NCBI GenBank assembly: GCA_029239675.1
Contig: JARBUM010000020.1
Coordinates: 1-36,077 of the forward strand
Source: Pelosinus sp.
Lineage (GTDB): Bacteria > Bacillota > Negativicutes > DSM-13327
Reading direction: 5' to 3'
DNA length: 36,077 bases
The notes beneath the pieces are model-generated. The model was not told the DNA's origin, ran no database searches, and was given only the letters and a program-made list of their open reading frames with translations. A program made the translations under genes and the position numbers. Positions within the stretch are counted from its first letter, which is position 1, and each line of letters begins with the position of its first letter. This document shows positions 15,375-23,177 of the stretch, piece after piece.

Positions 15375-16805
15375 TTAGTGAGATTTAGAATGTGATGCTT
15401 GTAAGATAGGATTTGTTAGTGATTCTGATTGACTAGCGATATGGGAGAAGGATAGAGAAGAGCCAGCAGTTACGTCTTGATAAGTATAACCCCGTTCGCC
15501 ATGTTCTGCAATATCTAGGCCAATATCCTCATGGCTTTCATCAGAACGCACTTGCATGAATAAGCTAATTACTTTCAGAATCACGAAGGTCATAACCGCT
15601 GCAAAAACCCAAGTGACCGCAACGCCAATTAATTGGGTGAACACTAGGCTGGGGTTACCAAAGAAGAATCCATCAGCTCCAGCTGGGTTAACAGCTGTGG
15701 AAGCAAATAAGCCAGTGGCAATTGCACCCCAAGTACCGCCAACTCCGTGAACACCAAATGCATCAAGAGCATCATCATAACCAAGTTTTGCTTTTACAAT
15801 ACTAACAGCGAAGAAACAAATAGAACCGCCAGCTAAACCGATAATAATAGCAGGTAACACACTAACAAAACCTGCAGCAGGTGTAATTGCAACGAGACCA
15901 GCTACACAACCGCTTGCTGCGCCCAATATGGTAGGTTTGCCGTGATAGAGCCATTCTGTTAGCACCCATGAGAGTGTAGCAGCAGCTGCTGCTACATGAG
16001 TAACAACGAAAGCACTAGCTGCCAAACCGTTAGCTGACAATGCACTGCCGGCATTGAAGCCGAACCAGCCGAACCAGAGGAGAGAAGCACCAATGAGAGT
16101 CATTGGCAGATGATGTGGCAACATAATTTCCGTACCATATCCTTTACGTTTGCCGATAAATAAAGCAACGACCAATCCGGAAATACCGGAGGAGATGTGC
16201 ACGACAGTACCGCCGGCGAAATCTAATATACCCATTTCTCGCATCCAGCCGCCTACGCCCCAGACCCAATGAGCTAAAGGATCATAAACGAAAGTAGCCC
16301 AAATGAGAATAAAAACAGCAAATGCAGGGAATCTCATACGTTCAGCAAATGATCCAGTAATCAAAGCTGCTGTAATAATGGCAAACATACATTGGAAAAT
16401 CATAAAAACTAAGTGGGGGATGGTAGCAGCATAATCTGCATTAGGCAACTGCCCTACACCATTTAAACCAAACCAGGCTAAACTGCCGATAAAATGATTA
16501 ATATCGGGACCGAAGGAGAGAGAATATCCCCAAAGTACCCATTGTACTGTAATAAGTCCGATGATAAAAAAACTTTGCATAAGAGTGCTCAATACATTTT
16601 TAGTTCGGACCATACCACCATAGAACAAAGCTAAGCCAGGTGTCATAAGCATAACAAGTGCAGCGCTTAGTAAAATAAAAGTGGTATCACCTGTATCAAT
16701 GGTAGCAACATCCGCAACAGCTTCTGTTGCTTCAGCGAAGGCTGTTCCAAGGCTAAAGAGCATCGTAAGAACAGAGGCGCTCATCATAGTAAGTAGCTTT
16801 TTCAT
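15375..16805 (-). CDS. amtB: Ammonium transporter Amt/AmtB
   Basis: Trimeric ammonium channel of the inner membrane. I start at ATG 16805 (MKKLLTMM), 7 nt after GGGAGGA; five extra upstream residues are unlikely. The 476 aa begin with a cleavable signal peptide (to about residue 24, AFAEA), as in AmtB, then eleven membrane helices. The pore twin histidines are H203 (DFAGGTVVHISSG) and H353 (DAFGVHGVGGTWG), and FAERMRF is conserved at 153-159. The cytoplasmic tail (HEDIGLDIAEHGERGY) is the part that contacts PII in relatives. It heads the amtB-glnB operon and has a consensus promoter and two tandem leader terminators, so expression is probably controlled by antitermination. Confidence 0.96.
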   Translation of the reverse strand: MKKLLTMMSASVLTMLFSLGTAFAEATEAVADVATIDTGDTTFILLSAALVMLMTPGLALFYGGMVRTKNVLSTLMQSFFIIGLITVQWVLWGYSLSFGPDINHFIGSLAWFGLNGVGQLPNADYAATIPHLVFMIFQCMFAIITAALITGSFAERMRFPAFAVFILIWATFVYDPLAHWVWGVGGWMREMGILDFAGGTVVHISSGISGLVVALFIGKRKGYGTEIMLPHHLPMTLIGASLLWFGWFGFNAGSALSANGLAASAFVVTHVAAAAATLSWVLTEWLYHGKPTILGAASGCVAGLVAITPAAGFVSVLPAIIIGLAGGSICFFAVSIVKAKLGYDDALDAFGVHGVGGTWGAIATGLFASTAVNPAGADGFFFGNPSLVFTQLIGVAVTWVFAAVMTFVILKVISLFMQVRSDESHEDIGLDIAEHGERGYTYQDVTAGSSLSFSHIASQSESLTNPILQASHSKSH

Positions 16806-16874
16806 ATAAATTCCTCCCATTTTGTGTTTTTTTAGATAGCTAAATATATTATTTTATACTTCTCTAGGGAATAG

Positions 16875-16920
16875 AAAAGGCGCCTAAAGGTAGTGATACC
16901 TCTAGGACGCCATTGTCCCT
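16875..16920 (-). promoter_or_regulatory. amtB leader attenuator 2: hexaloop hairpin overlapping a terminator
   Basis: Minus strand: the hairpin GGAC-AATGGC-GTCC (within 16904-16920) shares its 3' arm with a second stem, GGCG...TAGAGGTA pairing with TACCTTTAGGCGCC (16879-16911, one bulge and a few G-T pairs), which is followed by TTTT. The two structures exclude each other. The loop AATGGC is identical to that of attenuator 1 and has A at position 1 and G at position 4, the pattern required by ANTAR proteins. Confidence 0.68.
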
Positions 16921-16929
16921 AATAGACAG

Positions 16930-16969
16930 AAAAAGCCTTCGCATGTAGTATGCGAAGGCGCCATTGCCT
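16930..16969 (-). promoter_or_regulatory. amtB leader attenuator 1: hexaloop hairpin overlapping a terminator
   Basis: Minus strand: the hairpin AGGC-AATGGC-GCCT (16956-16969) overlaps by 4 nt the terminator GCCTTCGCAT/ATGCGAAGGC (16935-16944 with 16950-16959), which ends in TTTTT. It begins about 17-20 nt after the predicted transcription start. Forming the hexaloop hairpin would remove the first 4 nt of the terminator stem. Confidence 0.7.
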
Positions 16970-16993
16970 ATTTCGTATAAAATTTATAAATGG

Positions 16994-17022
16994 ATTATAC
17001 CAATATTTCATAGCCGTGTCAA
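16994..17022 (-). promoter_or_regulatory. Promoter of amtB-glnB
   Basis: Minus strand TTGACA (17017-17022), a 17-nt spacer and TATAAT (16994-16999): a full-consensus sigma-A promoter, so regulation probably falls on the leader rather than on initiation. Confidence 0.85.
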
Positions 17023-17145
17023 TAAAAAAATGAAAATAAAAAAACCCGAACAAAAAAACAATTTTTCTATATAAAATTCGGTAAAAATAGTATATAATGA
17101 TTTCTGGATTTGAAACTAAATACAATAATAGCGAGGAGCACGGTA

Positions 17146-18537
17146 ATGAACAATAAATATGATGTAGCGATTATTGGCGGTGGCCCTTCAGCGATTTTTG
17201 CGGCTTATGAACTGATTTCTAGTAACCCTGCTATCTCTGTAGTTATGGTTGAAGAAGGTCATGATATTTATCACAGAACATGTCCTATAGCGGAGAAGAA
17301 AGTAGCTCATTGCATAAATTGCAAACCTTGTAGTATTATGCGAGGCTTTGGTGGCGCAGGAGCTTTTTCCGATGGTAAATATAATTTTACCAGCGAGTTT
17401 GGAGGCTGGTTAAATGAATATCTTACAGATTCCCAGGTGGAAGAATTAATTGATTATGTAGATTCAATTAATATAAAATATGGTGCACCTAAGGAATTTT
17501 TCACCACTAAAAATAGCAGCATTCGCAAAAGTGCAATTGCGCATGATCTACATCTCCTGCAAGCGAAAGTTCGCCATTTAGGCACAGAAAATAATTTGCA
17601 AATATTAAAATGTATATATGAGTTCTTAAAAGATAAAATTACGATTTTGTTTAATCAACATGTGGAAGAGTTTAAAAAACAAGACGATAGCTTTGTCCTA
17701 AAACTGAAAAATAGCCAAGAAGAGATTTGCTGTGAATATTTAATCGCAGCTCCTGGTCGTGCTGGTTCAGAGTGGTTTTCAGCAAGATGTAAGAAGATGG
17801 GACTCACTATATCTAGTAATCAAGTAGATGTTGGAGTGCGAGTTGAGATTCCTGCAGAAGTCTTTCAGCATATTACAGATGAAGTATATGAGGCTAAGTT
17901 AGTATATCGGACGAAACAATACGGGGATTTAGTTCGTACATTTTGTATGAACCCCAAAGGATATGTTGTGGCAGAAAATACAGATGGTATTATTACTGTG
18001 AACGGGCATAGTTACCGTGATGAAAAACTTCATAGTAAAAACACTAACTTTGCTTTATTAGTAAGTAATCGCTTTACAGAACCCTTTAATGAACCACAAC
18101 AATACGGTAAACGAATTGCTTCTTTCTCAAATATGTTAGGTGGCGGAGTTTTAGTGCAGCGATTTGGTGATCTGATAAAAGGTCGTAGAACCAATGAACA
18201 TCGTTTAGCTCAAAGCTTTACAAAGCCGACACTTGCCGCGACGCCTGGAGACCTAAGCTTAGTTCTTCCAAAACGTCATTTGGATAATTTAATTGAGATG
18301 ATTTATGCTTTAGATAAGATTGCTCCCGGCATGGCCAACGATGATACCCTATTGTATGGTGTAGAAGTAAAATTTTATAGTTCACGCTTAAAACTGACAG
18401 AACAGTTGGAAACTGAAATCCCTAACATGTTTGGTGTTGGAGATGGAGCTGGTGTAACTAGAGGACTTTCCCAAGCTAGTGCTAGTGGAATACATGTAGC
18501 CAGAGTGATTCAAAAGAGAATGCAAAAAAAAGCATAG
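17146..18537 (+). CDS. FAD-dependent oxidoreductase of the uncharacterised COG2509-like family
   Basis: A 463-aa soluble flavoprotein of unknown substrate. I start at ATG 17146 (MNNKYDVAIIGGGPS), 7 nt after GAGGAG. The N-terminal Rossmann motif GGGPSAIFAAYEL (11-23) binds FAD. A Cys-rich segment at 46-62 (TCPIAEKKVAHCINCKPC, pattern CX9CX2CX2C) is followed by RGFGGAGAFSDGKYN. The C-terminal flavin motif is GVGDGAGVTRGLSQASASG. The Cys set could hold a metal or Fe-S cluster or form redox disulfides; I cannot tell which. It is divergent from amtB with a -10-like TATAAT at 17093-17098 and a poor -35. A hairpin at 18549-18581 ends the unit. The oxidoreductase class is sure; the role is unknown. 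Confidence 0.85.
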   Translation: MNNKYDVAIIGGGPSAIFAAYELISSNPAISVVMVEEGHDIYHRTCPIAEKKVAHCINCKPCSIMRGFGGAGAFSDGKYNFTSEFGGWLNEYLTDSQVEELIDYVDSINIKYGAPKEFFTTKNSSIRKSAIAHDLHLLQAKVRHLGTENNLQILKCIYEFLKDKITILFNQHVEEFKKQDDSFVLKLKNSQEEICCEYLIAAPGRAGSEWFSARCKKMGLTISSNQVDVGVRVEIPAEVFQHITDEVYEAKLVYRTKQYGDLVRTFCMNPKGYVVAENTDGIITVNGHSYRDEKLHSKNTNFALLVSNRFTEPFNEPQQYGKRIASFSNMLGGGVLVQRFGDLIKGRRTNEHRLAQSFTKPTLAATPGDLSLVLPKRHLDNLIEMIYALDKIAPGMANDDTLLYGVEVKFYSSRLKLTEQLETEIPNMFGVGDGAGVTRGLSQASASGIHVARVIQKRMQKKA

Positions 18538-18548
18538 TAAAAAGTGTG

Positions 18549-18581
18549 GGGGAATTTTCTTAGCGCCTAAGGAATTTCCCC
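18549..18581 (+). terminator. Probable terminator after the FAD oxidoreductase
   Basis: GGGGAA...CTTAG pairs with CTAAG...TTCCCC with two internal mismatches (18549-18581). There is no T run after it, so efficiency is uncertain. Confidence 0.5.
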
Positions 18582-18654
18582 TATACTATTAATGTAAGAT
18601 CAAGTTAAATAAGAGTTTAGACTAGTAAGTGAAAAAATAGACATAATTCATTGA

Positions 18655-18681
18655 AAAAAACTATAACCATGATAGTTTTTT
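18655..18681. terminator. A/T-rich terminator-like hairpin upstream of ndh
   Basis: AAAAAACTAT (18655-18664) and ATAGTTTTTT (18672-18681) form a 10-bp stem with a 7-nt loop, with T residues in the 3' arm and after. It is the second hairpin in the 291-nt gap 18538-18828; the remainder of the gap holds the ndh promoter and no gene. Confidence 0.5.
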
Positions 18682-18768
18682 GTTATAGCAAAAAAGTGAG
18701 GAAAAGGCCGATTTAAGGAGATATAATAAGTAAAAATATAAAAGATAGCCTGTCAGTACTAGTGAATG

Positions 18769-18796
18769 TTGCTTGTGAATATGTTATTGTTATAGT
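18769..18796 (+). promoter_or_regulatory. Probable ndh promoter
   Basis: TTGCTT (18769-18774), a 16-nt spacer and TATAGT (18791-18796). A TTGTGAA word, a Rex-like half-site, begins within the -35 region, but the other half is not conserved. Confidence 0.45.
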
Positions 18797-18828
18797 GAAG
18801 AGAGAGGAAGAGATGGAGGGCATAAAAA

Positions 18829-20091
18829 ATGCAAAATGAAACAGCGGTAAAACCACCTCATATTGTAGTTGTTGGTGCTGGTTTTGGCGGAATTCGTACA
18901 GCTCGTGCGCTAGCAAAACAAGAGGTGAGAATTACCCTTATCGATAAGTATAACTATCATTTATTTCAACCGTTACTATATCAAGTAGCAACGGCTGGCT
19001 TGTCAGTAGATGATATTGCGTATCCCGTTCGTGCTATATTTAGAGACAAGAAAAATGTAGATTTTCGCTTAGCAGAAGTATCGGATGTGGATTTTGATAA
19101 TAAAGTCGTTACCATGAATACAGGAGAGATTAGTTATGACTACCTAGTGATAGCAGCAGGTGGTATGACTAATTATTTTGGTATGGACTCCATGGAGAAA
19201 AATGGTTTTGGCATGAAAACCCTGGATGAATCCGTTATGATCCGTAATCATGTACTGCGTATGTTTGAATTGGCGGCTCATGAAAAGGATGCTGACAAGC
19301 GTAGGGCTTTATTGACCTTTGTGATTGTTGGCGGCGGTCCTACTGGGGTAGAATCCGCCGGTGCATTATCGGAATTGATTTATCATGTTATGGTGAAAGA
19401 ATATCATAATTTGAACTTTAAAGAAGTACGCATTATGTTAGTAGAGGCTTCGGACAAATTGTTCGCGTCCATGCCGGAAGAACTGCGTGATGCTACTGTA
19501 GAGACTTTAATCCGCAAACATGTGGAAGTGCGTTTATGTGTGCAGGTTACAGACTATGATGGACAAAAAATGAGTCTAAAGGGTGGCGAAGTCATTCCTA
19601 CCTACACGGTAGTTTGGGCAGCAGGGGTAAAGGCTAACACTTTGATGGATACATTGAAAGTGGAGCAGGCAAGCATGCGGCGGGCGATTGTAAATGAGTT
19701 CTTACAACTGCCGAATCGTCCAGAAGTATTTATAATTGGCGATGCAGCTCAATTTATCCAAGATGAAAGACCCTTGCCTATGGTGGCACCCGTAGCAATA
19801 CAACAGGCCGAAATTGTGGCGAAGAATATACGCAGCTTAATGCGTGGTAAGGAACTTAAAAAATTCGTATACAAAGATGTAGGAAATATGGCAACCATTG
19901 GCCGTAATGCAGCCGTCGTGCACATGGGAAACTTTAAGAGCCATGGATTTATCGCTTGGGCCATCTGGTCTTTTGTGCATATTTTACGCCTCATTGATTT
20001 CCGTAACCGAGCTGTTGTATTTGTAAAATGGATGTGGGATTATCTCGTATATGAAAGAGTAGTGCGTATTATTACTCGACAACGGCAATAA
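18829..20091 (+). CDS. ndh: Type II NADH:quinone oxidoreductase (NDH-2)
   Basis: Single-subunit, non-pumping NADH dehydrogenase that passes electrons from NADH through FAD to a quinone at the inner membrane face. The 420 aa show an FAD Rossmann motif VVVGAGFGG (13-21), the family segment YNYHLFQPLLYQVATAGLS, a second nucleotide motif FVIVGGGPTGVESAGAL (about 163-179) for NADH and the FAD-contact IIGDAA. The C-terminus (GFIAWAIWSFVHILRLIDFRNR, then VKWMWDYLVYERVVRI) is amphipathic and is the membrane anchor in this family. GGAGGG lies 7-8 nt before ATG 18829. It is monocistronic with a strong terminator. In an anaerobe it may help dispose of NADH or respond to oxygen exposure (inference). Confidence 0.93.
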   Translation: MQNETAVKPPHIVVVGAGFGGIRTARALAKQEVRITLIDKYNYHLFQPLLYQVATAGLSVDDIAYPVRAIFRDKKNVDFRLAEVSDVDFDNKVVTMNTGEISYDYLVIAAGGMTNYFGMDSMEKNGFGMKTLDESVMIRNHVLRMFELAAHEKDADKRRALLTFVIVGGGPTGVESAGALSELIYHVMVKEYHNLNFKEVRIMLVEASDKLFASMPEELRDATVETLIRKHVEVRLCVQVTDYDGQKMSLKGGEVIPTYTVVWAAGVKANTLMDTLKVEQASMRRAIVNEFLQLPNRPEVFIIGDAAQFIQDERPLPMVAPVAIQQAEIVAKNIRSLMRGKELKKFVYKDVGNMATIGRNAAVVHMGNFKSHGFIAWAIWSFVHILRLIDFRNRAVVFVKWMWDYLVYERVVRIITRQRQ

Positions 20092-20243
20092 GAAAATAGC
20101 AGCAAACAGAACAAACTGTTTGCTGCTATTTTTTGCTTTAGACATACTGGATTATCCTTATCTTTCCATCGTGTGATGCGATGCCATTTCCAGTTAGCCC
20201 TCATTCCCTTCTGATTAGCGTCCAATTTATTCCATTGATCCAT
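20040..20243 (-). CDS. Possible small ORF antisense to the ndh terminator (doubtful)
   Basis: ATG 20243 follows GAGGAAAGG closely and opens a frame beginning MDQWNKLDANQKGMRANWKW that looks protein-like (Trp, Lys and Arg rich) for about 35 residues. It then runs through the ndh terminator hairpin and into the antisense of ndh before its stop at 20040. The first half may be a remnant of a small gene; the second half is unlikely to be selected. No promoter is evident. Confidence 0.2.
   Translation of the reverse strand: MDQWNKLDANQKGMRANWKWHRITRWKDKDNPVCLKQKIAANSLFCLLLFSYCRCRVIIRTTLSYTR
20093..20136 (+). terminator. Terminator after ndh
   Basis: A perfect 17-bp stem (20093-20109 with 20116-20132; core AGCAGCAAACAG) and loop AACAAA, followed by TT and TGCTTT. 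Confidence 0.87.
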
Positions 20244-20329
20244 TATTCCTTTCCTCATGACAATACTTAGGGTATGTTATAAGTGGAATAAATCTTGTAA
20301 ACAATTCGGAAAATAGGAGGAGGTTTATC

Positions 20330-22132
20330 TTGAACGGTATTTATCTTGTTATTATCGCCGCACTTTGGTTAACGCTTGCATATCGTATCTATGGTTCTTT
20401 TATAGCTGCCAAAGTACTTACTCTAGACGCAGAGCGGGTTACACCGGCAGTACGTCTTGATGATGGTCGGGATTACGTTCCAACAAACAAATGGGTTACC
20501 TTTGGTCATCATTTTGCTGCTATAGCAGGTGCTGGCCCGTTGGTAGGTCCAGTAATTGCTGCACAGTTTGGTTATCTGCCAGGAACATTATGGCTATTAA
20601 TTGGTGCGGTTTTTGCTGGTGCTGTCCACGATATGGTTATCCTGTTCGCCTCGGTTCGCCACAATGGTTTATCAGTGGCACAAATTGCAAAAAAAGAAGT
20701 AAGCAATATATCTGGTTTTTGTACTTCGATTGCTGTCTTATTTTTGCTGGTCATTACCCTTGCTGGTATGGCAGTAGTAGTAGCTAATGCCTTATACAAC
20801 AGTCCTTGGGGCACATTTACCGTTGCTGCCACCATTCCAATTGCCCTTTTTATTGGTGTTTACCTGCGCTGGCTGCGCCCTGGAAAGATTCAGGAAGCCT
20901 CAGTCATTGGTGTGTTGTTGGTACTGGCTGCTGTTTTTGCCGGTCCGTGGATACAACATTCTGCATGGGCACCGTATTTTACGTTTAACATAAGACAATT
21001 ATCGATTATGCTGGCTCTTTATGGCTTCTGTGCCGCTGCATTGCCAGTATGGCTGCTATTAGCACCTCGAGATTATTTGAGTACCTATATGAAAATCGGT
21101 ACGATCGCCGCATTGACAATCGGCATCATTGTGGTTAGACCGGAAATTCAAATGCCTGCATTCAGCCAATTTGTGAATGGCGGTGGACCTGTTATTGGCG
21201 GTCCAGCATGGCCCTTCGTATTCATTACGATTGCCTGTGGTGCATTATCAGGGTTTCACTCCTTGATTAGTACTGGCACGACACCTAAGATGCTGACCAA
21301 TGAGAGAGAAATTCTTCCTATTGGCTATGGCGCTATGCTAGTGGAAAGCTTTGTTGCCGTAATGGCATTGATTGCTGCTACCAGCCTAAATCCAGCTGAT
21401 TATTTTGCAATCAACTCTACTCCAGCAGCATTTGCCAAATTGGGATTAGTAGTTGACCAATTACCCCACCTATCTGAAATGGTTGGTGAAAATATAACAG
21501 GTCGTCCTGGTGGTGCCGTTTCTTTGGCTGTCGGTATGGCTCACATTTTCTCCAAAATACCGGGAATGGAATCACTCATGTCCTTTTGGTATCACTTCTG
21601 TATCATGTTTGAAGCCTTGTTTATTCTGACATTGATTGATGCTGGTACTCGCGTTGGTCGTTATCTTCTACAGGAAATGGGTGGTGTAATCTACAAACCA
21701 CTCAAAAACACTCACTGGTGGCCTGGTATCATCTTTACGAGTGCTTTGATTTGCTTTGCTTGGGGCTATTTAGTACTGCAAGGTAATATTTCCACCATTT
21801 GGCCCTTATTTGGTGTTTCGAATCAGTTGTTAGGTACCTTGACGTTAGCGGTGGGTACTACAATGCTGTTCCGTATGGGACGAGGGCGTTATGCCTGGGT
21901 CACGATTATGCCGATGATCTTTTTGGCAACTGTTACATTTACCGCGGATTATATGAACATTTTCAATACATATTTACCAGCGAAAAATTATCTTCTTGCT
22001 GGTGTAAGCGGTGTCATGTTTATCTTGGTAATTGTAGTTCTTGTTGACTCTGTCATTCGTTGGGTGCAGCTATCACGGACAGTTCCACCTGATTATGGCG
22101 ATTCCACGAAACCCAAGACGATTGTTAACTAG
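20330..22132 (+). CDS. cstA: CstA-family carbon starvation protein (peptide/pyruvate transporter)
   Basis: Polytopic inner-membrane carrier; relatives import pyruvate or peptides during carbon limitation. The 600 aa start at TTG 20330, 6 nt after GGAGGAGG. Family signatures include TFGHHFAAIAGAGPLVGPV (57-75) and GFHSLISTGTTPKML, with about 14-16 hydrophobic helices along the chain. The length is shorter than Escherichia coli CstA (about 700 aa) and typical of Bacillota forms. The 235-nt gap upstream holds the ndh terminator and no clear sigma-A promoter. The gene ends at a strong terminator. The hybrid kinase system at 10899-14237 is not adjacent, so I see no direct regulator. Confidence 0.94.
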   Translation: MNGIYLVIIAALWLTLAYRIYGSFIAAKVLTLDAERVTPAVRLDDGRDYVPTNKWVTFGHHFAAIAGAGPLVGPVIAAQFGYLPGTLWLLIGAVFAGAVHDMVILFASVRHNGLSVAQIAKKEVSNISGFCTSIAVLFLLVITLAGMAVVVANALYNSPWGTFTVAATIPIALFIGVYLRWLRPGKIQEASVIGVLLVLAAVFAGPWIQHSAWAPYFTFNIRQLSIMLALYGFCAAALPVWLLLAPRDYLSTYMKIGTIAALTIGIIVVRPEIQMPAFSQFVNGGGPVIGGPAWPFVFITIACGALSGFHSLISTGTTPKMLTNEREILPIGYGAMLVESFVAVMALIAATSLNPADYFAINSTPAAFAKLGLVVDQLPHLSEMVGENITGRPGGAVSLAVGMAHIFSKIPGMESLMSFWYHFCIMFEALFILTLIDAGTRVGRYLLQEMGGVIYKPLKNTHWWPGIIFTSALICFAWGYLVLQGNISTIWPLFGVSNQLLGTLTLAVGTTMLFRMGRGRYAWVTIMPMIFLATVTFTADYMNIFNTYLPAKNYLLAGVSGVMFILVIVVLVDSVIRWVQLSRTVPPDYGDSTKPKTIVN

Positions 22133-22148
22133 AGGCATTTAGAGATTT

Positions 22149-22184
22149 AAAAAATAAGCTCCGCGAAGTCGGAGCTTATTTTTT
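22149..22184 (+). terminator. Terminator after cstA
   Basis: A perfect 15-bp stem (22149-22163 with 22170-22184, core TAAGCTCCG) and a 6-nt loop, with a T-rich 3' arm. Confidence 0.88.
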
Positions 22185-22234
22185 GTGCTGTTAGAATGTA
22201 TACGTTTTAGTGAAAGAGAGCAAGGCAAGAATGA

Positions 22235-22320
<86 letters not shown>

Positions 22321-22359
22321 AAAGGCGAGTTACGTTTTTCTTCTAAATTATGCTCATTA

Positions 22360-22388
22360 TTGCATAGCAGATATGAGTTATATATAAT
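22360..22388 (+). promoter_or_regulatory. Promoter of the 230-aa unknown gene
   Basis: TTGCAT (22360-22365), a 17-nt spacer and TATAAT (22383-22388), about 35 nt before the gene's AGGAGGG site. Confidence 0.68.
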
Positions 22389-22430
22389 AAATTGGAAACC
22401 CAAGGCTAGGTTTTAGGAGGGAGTTGTAGG

Positions 22431-23123
22431 ATGATAGATATAGATATGCCAATTACCGTTGCAAGCAATGTAATGGAAAATATACAGGGATGGAGTACCG
22501 AACTAAAAATACCTGATTTATCTCATGTTATTGCAGTTTTAAAAGAAACTTGGAATTTACAGACTTTTAAAAATTTAGAACAAGGAAAAGTAGCTATTTC
22601 CGATGACATTATTAATGAGTATTTAGCCACAGCTATAGAAGATAGTGAGGAAGTAAAGGAATTATCCATTACTTCTTTAGAAAATCATCAATTGAAAATT
22701 ACGGCATTAACGAAAAAGGCCGGGCATATGGTCTTTCTATGTCGCGTAGAACGGTTTGAACATAATAAACAGTATTCAGTTATGAAGTTAAAAGTAGTAG
22801 ATAAGAAATTACCTGACAAGCCTATAGTATCATGGATCTTCTCCAAAGTAAGTTTGGCCATGGTTACAAAGCTGGTAGGTAATGTAGATCCAGGTCATGG
22901 CTTAGGACTAAAGATTAAGGGGAACGAGGTAAACATTGATTTTCATCAGGCCTTATATAATTCAAATCTTGGCACTATTGATGTATTAGGTTATAAACCG
23001 CTAGATGCTGTGATTGTTAGAGAGGCTATGCCAGAAAAGGGATTTGTCAATTTTACCACAGCTGTAGATTTACCTGATCATATTAAAGAGATGATCAAAA
23101 ATGTACTATCAGATAGTATATGA
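22431..23123 (+). CDS. Soluble protein of unknown function (230 aa)
   Basis: I do not recognise the family. ATG 22431 has AGGAGGG about 10 nt upstream and a good promoter, so the gene is real. No signal peptide, membrane segment or Cys-rich motif is present. The chain alternates beta-like segments (KELSITSLENHQLKITALTKK, HMVFLCRVERFEHN) with a helix near 20-45, and contains VDPGHGLGLKIKGNEVNIDFHQAL (about 151-175). The frame KISDDIINEYLATAIED followed by such strands recalls lipid-binding LmeA-like or DUF2993-like proteins in layout only; I have no firm motif. It converges with the HD-GYP gene, with 54 nt between stops and no strong terminator. Confidence 0.75.
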   Translation: MIDIDMPITVASNVMENIQGWSTELKIPDLSHVIAVLKETWNLQTFKNLEQGKVAISDDIINEYLATAIEDSEEVKELSITSLENHQLKITALTKKAGHMVFLCRVERFEHNKQYSVMKLKVVDKKLPDKPIVSWIFSKVSLAMVTKLVGNVDPGHGLGLKIKGNEVNIDFHQALYNSNLGTIDVLGYKPLDAVIVREAMPEKGFVNFTTAVDLPDHIKEMIKNVLSDSI

Positions 23124-23177
23124 ATCTATTTAAATTAGGAGCACCCTAAAAATAAATGACAAAAGGTCGCGTTTTTC

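Noticed and set aside
18769-18800. Rex-type operator (TTGTGAA half-site) in the ndh promoter.
   Set aside because: Only one half matches; the second half differs at most positions, so it is not counted as a site.
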